From Pseudopedobacter sp038243635 (GTDB taxonomy: Bacteria; Bacteroidota; Bacteroidia; Sphingobacteriales; Sphingobacteriaceae): DNA of 64,000 bases. Positions 8,358-16,786 of the stretch are shown here, in pieces (positions within the stretch are counted from its first letter, which is position 1; each line of letters starts with the position of its first letter). The DNA lies in assembly GCA_038243635.1 (NCBI GenBank), contig JBBSQW010000001.1, positions 124,001-188,000 on the forward strand, written 5' to 3'. The notes under the pieces were generated by a model. The model saw only the letters and a list, made by a program, of their open reading frames with translations, searched no databases and was not told where the DNA came from. The position numbers were made by a program, and so were the translations under genes.

Positions 8358-9617
8358 ATGAATTTTGAACGAATCAACGAAAAGCTTTCTATTTTGGCTG
8401 ATGCCGCTAAGTATGATGTTTCTTGCGCATCAAGCGGGAGCAATCGTAAGAATAAAAACAAAGGCCTCGGTGACGCTAGTGGAATGGGTATTTGCCATTC
8501 CTACACCGAAGATGGTCGTTGCGTTTCGCTTCTTAAAATTTTACTCACCAACGTTTGTATTTACGATTGTGCTTATTGCGTTACCCGTAAAAGCAACGAT
8601 ATTAAAAGAGCTGCATTCACGGTGCAAGAAGTGGTTGATTTAACGATCAATTTTTACCGACGTAATTATATTGAAGGGCTTTTTTTAAGCTCTGGTATCT
8701 TTAAAGACGCCAATACCACCATGGAACGTCTGGTTGCGGTGGCAAAGAAGCTTCGCTTAGAACAAAACTTCAATGGTTATATCCATTTGAAAAGCATCCC
8801 TGGAGCATCTGATGAATTGATGAAAGAGGCTGGTTTATATGCCGATAGATTGAGTATTAATTTAGAACTGCCAACGATAGAAGGTTTAAAGTTATTGGCG
8901 CCGGATAAAAATCGGCAAGATATGATTGACCCGATGACCTTTGTGAAAAATGAGATCATTATTTATCAGGATGAAAAAAAACGCTTTAGAAAAACACCAA
9001 AATTTGCGCCTGGCGGCCAAAGTACGCAAATGATTATTGGTGCTACGCCCGAAACCGACTTGCAGATTATTCATACGGCAAACGATTTTTACAAAGATTT
9101 TAATTTAAAAAGAGTTTATTATTCGGGATATATCCCTGTTTCTCATGATGCTCGCTTACCTTCGTTACAATCTCAAGTGCCTATGCTCAGGGAAAATAGG
9201 CTTTATCAAGCAGACTGGTTAATGCGTTTTTACGGCTTTAAAGCTGATGAAATTTTAGATGTTAAAAAACCATTTTTGGAGCTAGATGTAGATCCTAAAC
9301 TTGGCTGGGCCTTAAGGAATTTAGAGTTTTTCCCGCTAAATATTCAAACCGCTGATTTCCACGCCATATTAAGAATACCAGGAGTGGGAGTGAAGTCGGC
9401 CTGGAAAATTGTAGAAGGACGCAAATTTGCAAAGTTGAATCTACAGCATTTGCAGAAAATGGGTGTAGCCGTTAATAGGGCACAGCACTTCATTAGTTTT
9501 GCTAATTCGTTCATTAAAACCAATATCTTACATCAGCAAAACTTAAAAGAAATTATACTTGGTACCGTAAAAAGTAAGTATCAAACGCATTATTCCCCAC
9601 AATTAAGTTTGTTTTAA
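8358..9617 (+). CDS. Putative DNA modification/repair radical SAM protein (UDG-linked family)
   Basis: A 419-residue radical SAM enzyme of the family that TIGRFAMs labels as linked to UDG-like proteins. The iron-sulfur motif is C67-x3-C71-x2-C74 (CIYDCAYC), preceded by LLTNV. The N-terminus ILADAAKYDVSCASSGS and a second conserved cysteine region (GICHSYTEDGRC) are family-specific. Near the C-terminus (about residues 330-375) lies a helix-hairpin-helix-like segment, IPGVGVKSAWKIVEGR, which in other proteins binds DNA. The reaction is unknown; a nucleobase substrate in DNA is inference from the hairpin motif and the partner gene. The stop codon overlaps the next start by one base (TAATG), indicating translational coupling. 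Confidence 0.85.
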   Translation: MNFERINEKLSILADAAKYDVSCASSGSNRKNKNKGLGDASGMGICHSYTEDGRCVSLLKILLTNVCIYDCAYCVTRKSNDIKRAAFTVQEVVDLTINFYRRNYIEGLFLSSGIFKDANTTMERLVAVAKKLRLEQNFNGYIHLKSIPGASDELMKEAGLYADRLSINLELPTIEGLKLLAPDKNRQDMIDPMTFVKNEIIIYQDEKKRFRKTPKFAPGGQSTQMIIGATPETDLQIIHTANDFYKDFNLKRVYYSGYIPVSHDARLPSLQSQVPMLRENRLYQADWLMRFYGFKADEILDVKKPFLELDVDPKLGWALRNLEFFPLNIQTADFHAILRIPGVGVKSAWKIVEGRKFAKLNLQHLQKMGVAVNRAQHFISFANSFIKTNILHQQNLKEIILGTVKSKYQTHYSPQLSLF

Positions 9618-10378
9618 TGATTACACTTTTAACCTACGACCATAGTTTAGATGGCTTTTTTACTGCTGTTTTTGAAGTTTACGAGTATAAAATAGAAAAA
9701 GCAGAAATCAGGAAAGAAGGTTTATCAAAGCCAGCGCTTTTTTACGGGTTACATCGTGTAATCACAGATTCAAGAAAAGCAGAAAGGGTGTTCAAGAAAT
9801 TGAAAGCATTATTGGGCGAAAAAGGAATACATCAGATTATTTATAGTCTTTTAACAGAGGATGAATATTGTGAAAGACAAATTTTAGAAGTGATTAGGTA
9901 TGCGATTGCTAATCCAGAAAAGAAAGTTTTAAGTAACATGACCAATCAATCAGTACTTAAGTTAGAAAGATATACTAAACAAGTTGGCAGAGAAAAACAC
10001 CGTATGGAAGCTTTTGTGCGATTTAGGTTAATAACAGACCAGATTTACTTTGCAGAAATAGAGCCCGATTTTAATGTAATGCCCATTATAGCAAAGCACT
10101 TTGCGAACCGCTACCAAGATCAGAAATGGTTGATTTTTGACCAGAAGAGACAATACGGTTTGTTTTATAACCTGCAAACCGTAGAAACCATTCAAATGGA
10201 TTTTAGCAATAAAACTAAAGAAATGGAAGTGCTTGGTAACGATGAGGATTTATACCAGAATTTATGGCGTACTTATTTTGATAAAACGAATATCAAAGCT
10301 CGAAAAAACACCCGTTTGCACATTCAACATGTACCGAAAAGATATTGGCGATATTTAACAGAAAAACAACCGTTTTAA
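9617..10378 (+). CDS. UDG-linked putative DNA metabolism protein (DUF4130 type)
   Basis: A 253-residue partner of the upstream radical SAM protein. Recognisable family features are the start TLLTYDHSLDGFFTAVFEVYE, where a domain found fused to uracil-DNA-glycosylase-like proteins begins, the central RYTKQVGREKHRMEAFVRF, the block DFNVMPIIAKHFANRYQDQ, and the C-terminal HIQHVPKRYWRYLTE. Gene order radical SAM then this protein is the known arrangement of the pair. No enzymatic residues can be assigned from the sequence and the function is unproven. It ends convergently with the YiaK-like gene, overlapping it by 4 bp. Confidence 0.8.
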   Translation: MITLLTYDHSLDGFFTAVFEVYEYKIEKAEIRKEGLSKPALFYGLHRVITDSRKAERVFKKLKALLGEKGIHQIIYSLLTEDEYCERQILEVIRYAIANPEKKVLSNMTNQSVLKLERYTKQVGREKHRMEAFVRFRLITDQIYFAEIEPDFNVMPIIAKHFANRYQDQKWLIFDQKRQYGLFYNLQTVETIQMDFSNKTKEMEVLGNDEDLYQNLWRTYFDKTNIKARKNTRLHIQHVPKRYWRYLTEKQPF

Positions 10379-11352
10379 AGACTTTTTACTTTTTCCCACA
10401 TGGTTTCATCAACGGGGATTCCTTTGAGTATGTTTTCTTCTCTAACTTTTAAAGTTTGTTCGCCAGGATACCTAACTTCTTGTTTTCCTTGTTTGGTATA
10501 AGTCAATATCTCATCGGCAATATGGTTGGCATTTGGATACAACTCCATATCTAAACAAATATAAACCTGAGAAATATTCTTTTCTTTTTTGCTTTCTGTA
10601 ATTGCGCCGGTAGTTTGCCCGCCACTTAAAATACTGGCTAGTAAATCTAACATCATGGCTAAGCCAGAACCTTTCCACATACCCGCTGGTAAAGGGCGCT
10701 TTGTTTTCCTAATACTTTTTGGGTCTTTAGTTAGGTTTCCCTGTTCATCATAACCGCCATAAAAAGGAAGTTCCGTTCCTTTTAATTCATGCTCTTGCAA
10801 TTTTCCGTAAGAGAATTGCGCCATAGCCATATCTAAAACAATATGTCCGTTTTTATGCGGCACTGCTATAATTAAAGGGTTGTTTCCGATAGATGCAATA
10901 TCAGAGCCCCACGGAGGCATAATGCCAATGGTGTTTGTAAAATTAATACCAATGCAGTTTGCTTGTGCAGCTTGCCATCCATAAGCACCACCACGCATCC
11001 AATGGTTCGTGTTTTTTAAAGCTACGCACCCCATTCCGCTTTTTTTAGCGAGCTCAATTGCTCTTTGCATACAAAATTTGGCATTCAATACTCCCGGACC
11101 TAAGTTTCCGTCCCATTGCTCAATAACACCAAAGCTATTTACTAAGGTAGGCTCGGCATCAATAGTAATATAACCCTCATCAATATAATCCACAAATACA
11201 GGAAACCTATTTAAGCCATGCGAATACACTCCATCTCGACTATTATTGGCGAAAATTTCAGCGCAAGCTTTTGCTTTAATTTCTGTAAAACCACGATTTA
11301 ATAAAACTCGCTGTAGTTCAACAAATAGGGTTTGATAGCTTATTCTCTGCAT
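10375..11352 (-). CDS. 3-dehydro-L-gulonate 2-dehydrogenase-like oxidoreductase (YiaK/DlgD family)
   Basis: A 325-residue NAD(P)-dependent reductase of the malate/L-lactate/ureidoglycolate dehydrogenase fold. Alignment by eye to E. coli YiaK is close throughout: GVYSHGLNRFPVF (catalytic His45), ANHWMRGG-like NTNHWMRGGAYGWQAA, MPPWGSDIASIGNNPL, and LPAGMWKGSGLAMMLDLLA. YiaK reduces 2,3-diketo-L-gulonate in ascorbate or pentose catabolism; other sugar-acid substrates are possible. No partner catabolic genes are nearby, so the pathway is unclear. The start ATG at 11350-11352 is supported by the family N-terminus. A 216 bp gap follows before the divergent tandem paralogues. Confidence 0.85.
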   Translation of the reverse strand: MQRISYQTLFVELQRVLLNRGFTEIKAKACAEIFANNSRDGVYSHGLNRFPVFVDYIDEGYITIDAEPTLVNSFGVIEQWDGNLGPGVLNAKFCMQRAIELAKKSGMGCVALKNTNHWMRGGAYGWQAAQANCIGINFTNTIGIMPPWGSDIASIGNNPLIIAVPHKNGHIVLDMAMAQFSYGKLQEHELKGTELPFYGGYDEQGNLTKDPKSIRKTKRPLPAGMWKGSGLAMMLDLLASILSGGQTTGAITESKKEKNISQVYICLDMELYPNANHIADEILTYTKQGKQEVRYPGEQTLKVREENILKGIPVDETMWEKVKSL

Positions 11353-11500
11353 TTTGTTATAAGATGTTTGCTTTGATCATGAATTCAAATATAATAATTG
11401 TTTAACTAATGGGCATTGTGTGGAGAAACTCCACAGTTTAAAATAAACGATAAACTATTAAATTACTCATTTACAGACATATGTGTTTTTGTTTTTTGTT

Positions 11501-11527
11501 TGGCACCGTTATCCTTAATAGGGATAA
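11501..11527 (+). promoter_or_regulatory. Candidate regulatory site upstream of the tandem secreted proteins
   Basis: TGGCAC at 11501-11506 equals a sigma-54 -24 element, but the -12 position reads TCCTT instead of TTGCW, so a sigma-54 promoter is not established. Overlapping it is an imperfect dyad, TTATCC at 11509-11514 and GGATAA at 11522-11527, which could be an operator. The site is about 40 bp before the first start and 1.2 kb before a sigma-54-type regulator gene. Confidence 0.3.
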
Positions 11528-11568
11528 TATAATTCATCAAAACAATTGAAAATTTAAAAACAGATATT

Positions 11569-11907
11569 ATGAAAAAGATTTTTTTATCAGTAGCTATAGC
11601 AGCATTATCAACTGTAGCATTTGCACAAAACAATGAAATCCCAACTACACAGCCTTCAGAGCAGACAACAGCAACCGCAGCTCAAGATAGCACAGCTCAA
11701 GATAGCACAATATCAACAAAAATTGAATTAACCGATCTTCCCGATGCTGTAAAAACGACATTAACATCCGATGCTTACAAAGTTTGGACAGCTACTGAAG
11801 CTTATTTAGTAAAAGAAAGCGGAAAAGAATATTACCAAATTAATGTGACTAAAGAGGAAGAAAAAGGATCTGTAAAAATCAATGCAGATGGAACCCCAGC
11901 ATCTTAA
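11569..11907 (+). CDS. Small secreted PepSY-like protein, copy 1 of 3
   Basis: A 112-residue protein with a clear signal peptide (MKKIFLSVAIAALSTVAFA, cleavage likely after AFA), a Thr/Gln/Ala-rich linker with a repeated AQDST, and a compact C-terminal domain LTDLPDAVKTTLTSDAYKVW through KINADGTPAS. The Leu-Pro-x-x-Val and Asp-Gly patterns recall the PepSY-like, BLIP-like periplasmic domains common in Bacteroidota; the assignment is tentative. The protein is probably periplasmic. It is the most divergent of three tandem copies, with an extra DSTAQ unit in the linker. The function is unknown. The shared upstream region has a possible regulatory site at 11501-11527. Confidence 0.85.
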   Translation: MKKIFLSVAIAALSTVAFAQNNEIPTTQPSEQTTATAAQDSTAQDSTISTKIELTDLPDAVKTTLTSDAYKVWTATEAYLVKESGKEYYQINVTKEEEKGSVKINADGTPAS

Positions 11908-11964
11908 TTTGAAAAATAAATTTTAACAATAATTTAGACATCTATTAATTTAAAAATCCATATC

Positions 11965-12285
11965 ATGAAAAAGTTCATATTATCAGCAGCAATAGTAGCA
12001 TTAACAACCGTAGCATTTGCACAAAATAGCGAACCAACAGCTCCCGAAGCTCCGGCGCAAGCTACAGAAATAGCCGCCCAAGATAGTTCATCAACTCCAG
12101 TTAAGTTAGAGGAGTTACCAGATGCAGTTAAAACGACTTTAACATCTGACGCTTATAAAGCTTGGACACCTACTGAAGCTTATTTAGTAAAAGAAAGCGG
12201 AAAAGAGTATTACCAAATAAACTTGATCAAAGAAGAAGAAAAAGGATCTGTAAAAATCAATGCAGACGGAACTCCAGCTTCTTAA
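11965..12285 (+). CDS. Small secreted PepSY-like protein, copy 2 of 3
   Basis: A 106-residue exported protein, signal peptide MKKFILSAAIVALTTVAFA, a Pro/Ala/Glu-rich linker (NSEPTAPEAPAQATEIAAQD), then the same C-terminal domain as its neighbours. It differs from copy 3 at only four residues (I5F, I36V, V46I, L87V), showing a recent duplication or gene conversion. The 57-60 bp spacers between copies are also similar, including the sequence around the start codon (CCATATCATG), so the duplicated unit spans about 380 bp. All three copies are probably in one transcript, because only the last is followed by a terminator. Confidence 0.87.
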   Translation: MKKFILSAAIVALTTVAFAQNSEPTAPEAPAQATEIAAQDSSSTPVKLEELPDAVKTTLTSDAYKAWTPTEAYLVKESGKEYYQINLIKEEEKGSVKINADGTPAS

Positions 12286-12345
12286 TTAGAAAATAAGTTT
12301 TAACAATAATTCATTTAACAATTTAGTAATTTAAAAACCCATATC

Positions 12346-12666
12346 ATGAAAAAGTTCTTTTTATCAGCAGCAATAGTAGCATTAACAACAGTAGCGTTTG
12401 CACAAAATAGCGAACCAACAGCTCCCGAAGCACCAGCACAAGCTACAGAAGTAGCCGCCCAAGATAGTTCATCAACTCCAATTAAATTAGAGGAATTACC
12501 AGATGCAGTTAAAACGACCTTAACATCTGACGCTTATAAAGCTTGGACACCTACTGAAGCTTATTTAGTAAAAGAAAGCGGAAAAGAGTATTACCAAATA
12601 AATGTGATTAAAGAAGAAGAAAAAGGATCTGTAAAAATCAATGCAGACGGAACTCCAGCTTCTTAA
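12346..12666 (+). CDS. Small secreted PepSY-like protein, copy 3 of 3
   Basis: A 106-residue exported protein nearly identical to copy 2, with signal peptide MKKFFLSAAIVALTTVAFA and the C-terminal domain LEELPDAVKTTLTSDAYKAW through KINADGTPAS. Purifying selection is suggested because the C-terminal 60 residues are nearly the same in all three copies while the linker varies. A strong intrinsic terminator begins 49 bp after the stop, closing the unit before the sigma-54-type regulator gene. Confidence 0.87.
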   Translation: MKKFFLSAAIVALTTVAFAQNSEPTAPEAPAQATEVAAQDSSSTPIKLEELPDAVKTTLTSDAYKAWTPTEAYLVKESGKEYYQINVIKEEEKGSVKINADGTPAS

Positions 12667-12714
12667 TTTGAAAATACAATAAAGATTAACCTTAAACTTT
12701 CTTTATTAATTTGC

Positions 12715-12743
12715 AAAAAGCCAGATTTTATCTGGCTTTTTTT
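12715..12743 (+). terminator. Intrinsic terminator of the tandem paralogue operon
   Basis: Stem AAAGCCAGA / TCTGGCTTT with loop TTTTA, followed by a run of T. It ends 10 bp before the next start codon. Confidence 0.9.
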
Positions 12744-12753
12744 ATGTTTGTAA

Positions 12754-14079
12754 ATGCTCAAAACTTTAATTATCGAAGATGATACTTCGTTTTCGGAACT
12801 TTTAGAAGGATTTTTAGCTCGACACGACTATGAAGTTACTTGCGAAGCTAAAATTCAACCTGCGCTTAAAGTTTTAGCTCAAAATACTTTTCAATTAATT
12901 TTAGTCGACTACAGACTGCCAGACGGGACAGGTTTGGAGGTGTTAAAATACTTAAGAGACCATTCGATAAACGTTCCTGTAATTATGATGACCAGTTTTA
13001 ACGATGTTAAAACTGCCGTAAAATCCATTCAGCTTGGTGCTTTCGATTACATTTTAAAGCCTGTAAACCCTGATGAATTATTGCTGACTATAAAAAACGC
13101 TTTAGCGCATAAGTCAAAGCAAAAGAACCAGTCAATAGAGAAAGATTATATTAAAGGTGAAAGTGAAGCTTCTAAAAAGATTTACCAGCATTTAGATTTG
13201 GTGGCACCAACAGAAATGTCGGTAATCATTCAGGGCGAAAGCGGAACAGGAAAAGAGCATATTGCGAGATTACTTCACTTACAAAGTAAAAGAAAGGATA
13301 AACCATTTATAGCAATTGATTGTGGCTCGCTATCTAAAGACTTAGCCATTAGTGAATTATTTGGCCACGTGAAGGGTGCTTTTACTGGAGCTTTAGCCGA
13401 TAAAAAAGGGCAGTTTGAATTGGCCAAAGGCGGCACTTTATTTTTAGATGAAGTGGGGAATTTAAGTTACGAAGTACAGATTAAATTACTCAGAGCTTTA
13501 CAGGAACGGATTATCCAGCCGTTAGGAGCCATTAAAAATATAGCAATAGATGTAAGAATTATTACGGCCACTAATGATGATTTGCAAAACAGCATTAGTA
13601 ATGGTGATTTTAGAGATGATTTATACCATCGTTTAAATCAATTCAAAATACAGTTGCCTGCTTTACGCGAACGTGGCGATGATTTAAAGCTATTTATTAA
13701 TTATTTCATACAACTATCTAACAAAGAGCTAGATAGAAATGTGATAACGCTGTCTAAAGAAGTGAAAAAAGTTTTATTTAATTATGGATGGCCTGGTAAT
13801 TTACGAGAGCTTTCAAACGTGATTAAGAGAATGGTTTTACTTAGCCCTACAGAAACTGCAGAAATTGACGCACTACCAGATGAAATGGTGTTTTCGTTGA
13901 ATGAGGCAACAAATATTTCGATTGGTTTTGATTTGAAAGTCCAAAATGAGATCAACGAAAAAGCTTTAATTGAAGAAACTCTAAAAAAGGCAAAATACAA
14001 CAAATCTAAAGCAGCGAAAATGTTAAATATTGATAGAAAAACACTTTATGCTAAAATGGAGCGCTATCAAATAGAGTAA
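12754..14079 (+). CDS. Sigma-54-dependent response regulator (NtrC family)
   Basis: A 441-residue transcription activator. The receiver domain (1-120) has the acidic pair at D9/D10, phosphoacceptor D52 (LVDYRLPDGTG) and Lys102 (LKP). The AAA+ domain has Walker A GESGTGKE at 161-168, the sigma-54 contact loop GAFTGA at 208-213 and Walker B GGTLFLDEVG at 226-235. A Fis-type helix-turn-helix closes the protein (NKSKAAKMLNIDRKTLYAKM). It probably hydrolyses ATP to open sigma-54 promoters when phosphorylated. Its 3' end overlaps the convergent hybrid kinase gene by 13 bp, which makes that kinase its likely partner (inference). A terminator lies just upstream, so it has its own promoter inside or just after the hairpin, or relies on read-through. 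Confidence 0.94.
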   Translation: MLKTLIIEDDTSFSELLEGFLARHDYEVTCEAKIQPALKVLAQNTFQLILVDYRLPDGTGLEVLKYLRDHSINVPVIMMTSFNDVKTAVKSIQLGAFDYILKPVNPDELLLTIKNALAHKSKQKNQSIEKDYIKGESEASKKIYQHLDLVAPTEMSVIIQGESGTGKEHIARLLHLQSKRKDKPFIAIDCGSLSKDLAISELFGHVKGAFTGALADKKGQFELAKGGTLFLDEVGNLSYEVQIKLLRALQERIIQPLGAIKNIAIDVRIITATNDDLQNSISNGDFRDDLYHRLNQFKIQLPALRERGDDLKLFINYFIQLSNKELDRNVITLSKEVKKVLFNYGWPGNLRELSNVIKRMVLLSPTETAEIDALPDEMVFSLNEATNISIGFDLKVQNEINEKALIEETLKKAKYNKSKAAKMLNIDRKTLYAKMERYQIE

Positions 14080-16538
14080 TTACTTTCAATTAAATAATCC
14101 ATAAACTGGGCTAATGACTGTAGCTCTTCTTTAATTTCTGAAACTAATTCTTCAGTAAATGAGCTGTCGTCTTGCAGCTTATTTTCTGTTTTTCTGAATT
14201 GATGTGCTAAGCTTGTATAGCCAATTTGTCCGGTTCTGCCAGCTAACCGATGCACAATTAGTCTGCACATGTTAAAATTCCGATTAATAATTTCTGACTT
14301 TAATAACTCTATATCATTGGAGCAATCTTCCACAAAACGCTTTAGTATTTTTGTTAATTGGTTTTGATCTCCAAACGTCATTTTCTTAAGGTTTTCAGGA
14401 CTAAAATTGTCAAATTCTGACGTGTTATCAATTAAAACTTTCAGTAGGTTTTCCTCGGTAAACGGTTTATTAATAATACCGTTAAATCCAGCATTTAATA
14501 TTTTCTGTTGCTCTAACGGCAATACTTGGGCAGTGATGGCGTAAAATTTAACGACCGATGGTACTTTCTCTTTTAAGGCTTTAAATAGGCTTATTCCGTC
14601 AATTTCGGGCATCCGCATGTCCATTAAAACATAAGCTAGGCCATGCGGTATAATGGTTTTTATTAATTCTGTAGGTTTATTAAAAGTTTGATGAAGAATC
14701 TGTTTTTGCGATAAAATCAACCCACATAAATCTAAAATTAATTGATCGTCGTCAACTATCCATACCATTTTATCGGTGTATTTTTTAACTGATTTCTTGG
14801 GTTGGTTTAAAGGTGTAATCTCTTCAAAAAGTACATTCTGATAGTTCAACTCTAATTTGAAAATGGTGCCTTTTTCAAGCTCACTTTGCACACTTATTGT
14901 TCCATTATGTAGTTCAACAAGTTGTTTTACAATACTTAACCCTAATCCGGTGCTACTGAAGTTTAAGGTTTCAGTATCATTTCCGTTATCAAATTCCTCA
15001 AAAATATTGGCCAAACTTCTTTCGTTTATTCCAATTCCGGTATCAGCAACCTGTAATTTTAACACTGCGATTTCAGCATCTTTTGAAACTTCAACGGTTA
15101 GTTTGATACTTCCTTGATTGGTGAACTTAATTGCATTTCCTAACAGGTTATATAAGATCTGTTTGAGCCTAAATGAGTCTCCTTTGAGCCATAGTTGATC
15201 TTCTATTTTAAGTTCAGTTGTTAAGCTTAAGCTTTTTTCTGAAACAAGAGGTTGTAGAATAAGAAGCACTTCATTAATAGCACTTGCAGCGTCAAAAACC
15301 TCATTTCTTAGATTAAACTTTCCTGATGCAATTCTACTGTAATCCAATATTTCATTAATAATATAGAGTAGGTGAGAGGCCGATAAATGAATTGCTTCTA
15401 CTGCTTTCTTATCGGGCTCCGCGGTTTTCTGAATAATTTCCGAATAACCAACGATTGACTGCAACGGAGTGCGAATCTCGTGGCTCATATTAGATAAAAA
15501 GCGTTGTTTAGCTCGGGTATTATAGTCGGCTAATTCTTTTGCTTTTTCTAACGCCAAACGATACTTGTTACTTCTGCTGATGTCACTTAAAATAAAATAA
15601 CTAAGGAAAACAATCAATACAAAAAACACAATTAAAATGATGGTTATTTGCTTAATCCCTTTGTTTACTATATTTCGGGCGCTAATTCCCTTATTTGCTA
15701 CTTGTGCTAACGCTTCACTTCTTACTTCATCTAAAACAGTCAACATTTGTTGTGTAAGCGTGTTAGAAGCGTTTGCAAGACTGCGTTCTTTTGCAATAAA
15801 TTTGTTGCTTTTCAGCTTTTGCTGACTTTTGATATAATTGAGCGAGCTTTCCATATTTCGCAAAATGCTATCTTCTACAAACTGGTCTAAAGTATCTTTT
15901 TTTATTTTTAACTCTTCACTTACTACTTTATAAGACTCCGACTTCTTTTTACCGAATATTTTATTAAAAAGGCTCGGTTTACCGTCGTCTTTCAACGTAG
16001 TAGTTGAAGTTTTACTTTCAGTAGTATAAATTGCACTATCAGAAAGGAAGGCTCGTTCTGCAAAAATGGAGTTCAATTTTTCGATTTCTTTTGAGAAAGA
16101 GTTGGTGTTTAGCAAGCTATCTCTAACAGTTAAATAAAGTATAAACTGCCGATCTCTTTCGCTAAGTAATTTTTTAATGGATTTTATACGCTTCAATTGT
16201 AAAATGTCAGTTGCGTATAAATTACTCAGCGTATCTAAACTTAGTTTTATAGCTCTCGTTTCGCTGATGAAGGCGGTGTCATCGTTTTTTTTAATTGCTA
16301 AATATTTTTGTTCCTGATCTAGGCTAGATACACTGTTAAAGATACGATTTACCAGAATCAGCCTGTCATCAGGCTTAGAAACCTGATCTACTGTCTCAAT
16401 AATCTCATCAAAAACAAGTTTACTTACACCCCAAGCGGCAGCAAGGGCTAAAATTGCCATTAAAAAACCAAAAATAATTTTACCTTTTGTTGCCCTTAAC
16501 AAATCACTTTTTATATTAAAACGATAACGATTTCGCAT
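14067..16538 (-). CDS. Hybrid sensor histidine kinase with receiver and Hpt domains
   Basis: An 823-residue membrane sensor. Transmembrane helices at about 20-42 and 297-318 enclose a mostly helical extracytoplasmic region of some 255 residues with no recognised ligand domain. The kinase core has His353 in SHEIRTPL, an N-box around N468 (NLLGNAIKF) and G-boxes DTGIGI and STGLGLSI. A receiver follows (DDD at 596-598, D640 in LMDMRMP, K691), and then an Hpt-like C-terminus with His763 in VHRLAGRTG. Phosphate would pass from H353 to D640 to H763 and then to a separate regulator, plausibly the adjacent sigma-54-type protein. The arrangement of genes is tail-to-tail with a 13 bp overlap. Confidence 0.92.
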   Translation of the reverse strand: MRNRYRFNIKSDLLRATKGKIIFGFLMAILALAAAWGVSKLVFDEIIETVDQVSKPDDRLILVNRIFNSVSSLDQEQKYLAIKKNDDTAFISETRAIKLSLDTLSNLYATDILQLKRIKSIKKLLSERDRQFILYLTVRDSLLNTNSFSKEIEKLNSIFAERAFLSDSAIYTTESKTSTTTLKDDGKPSLFNKIFGKKKSESYKVVSEELKIKKDTLDQFVEDSILRNMESSLNYIKSQQKLKSNKFIAKERSLANASNTLTQQMLTVLDEVRSEALAQVANKGISARNIVNKGIKQITIILIVFFVLIVFLSYFILSDISRSNKYRLALEKAKELADYNTRAKQRFLSNMSHEIRTPLQSIVGYSEIIQKTAEPDKKAVEAIHLSASHLLYIINEILDYSRIASGKFNLRNEVFDAASAINEVLLILQPLVSEKSLSLTTELKIEDQLWLKGDSFRLKQILYNLLGNAIKFTNQGSIKLTVEVSKDAEIAVLKLQVADTGIGINERSLANIFEEFDNGNDTETLNFSSTGLGLSIVKQLVELHNGTISVQSELEKGTIFKLELNYQNVLFEEITPLNQPKKSVKKYTDKMVWIVDDDQLILDLCGLILSQKQILHQTFNKPTELIKTIIPHGLAYVLMDMRMPEIDGISLFKALKEKVPSVVKFYAITAQVLPLEQQKILNAGFNGIINKPFTEENLLKVLIDNTSEFDNFSPENLKKMTFGDQNQLTKILKRFVEDCSNDIELLKSEIINRNFNMCRLIVHRLAGRTGQIGYTSLAHQFRKTENKLQDDSSFTEELVSEIKEELQSLAQFMDYLIESNYSI

Positions 16539-16754
16539 TTTAAATTACCAGAATTCTTTAACGTTGCCTGACAGAAATTATCATACCAATTTTTTTAGTT
16601 TCAAATAAAAACTCCTTGATGGATATTAAGATTGATATTCAGGATGTTAAATACAGCCTCCATTTCTAAGGTATCAATTGTTAATTCTTTTAGTGCCATT
16701 GGCAATGTATTTGGCAAAAAAATAGATTAATTTAGTAGTTATTTCGATTAAAAA

Positions 16755-16762
16755 TAGCTTTG
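16755..16762 (+). promoter_or_regulatory. -7 promoter box of topB
   Basis: TAGCTTTG (TAnnTTTG) ends 24 bp before the ATG at 16787. The region about 20 bp upstream reads TTTAG, a near match to the -33 TTTG. Confidence 0.45.
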
Positions 16763-16786
16763 AAAGAGCAACGTAGTTAAATATAA

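Noticed and set aside
14857..15117. 86-codon ORF inside the hybrid kinase
   Set aside because: Antisense to the kinase catalytic region, Ser-rich by complement of conserved codons; shadow.
16700..16717. TTGGCA-N6-TTGGCA resembling a sigma-54 promoter upstream of topB
   Set aside because: The -12 half reads TTGGC, not TTGCW, and a normal -7 box lies closer to topB; better read as a chance direct repeat.
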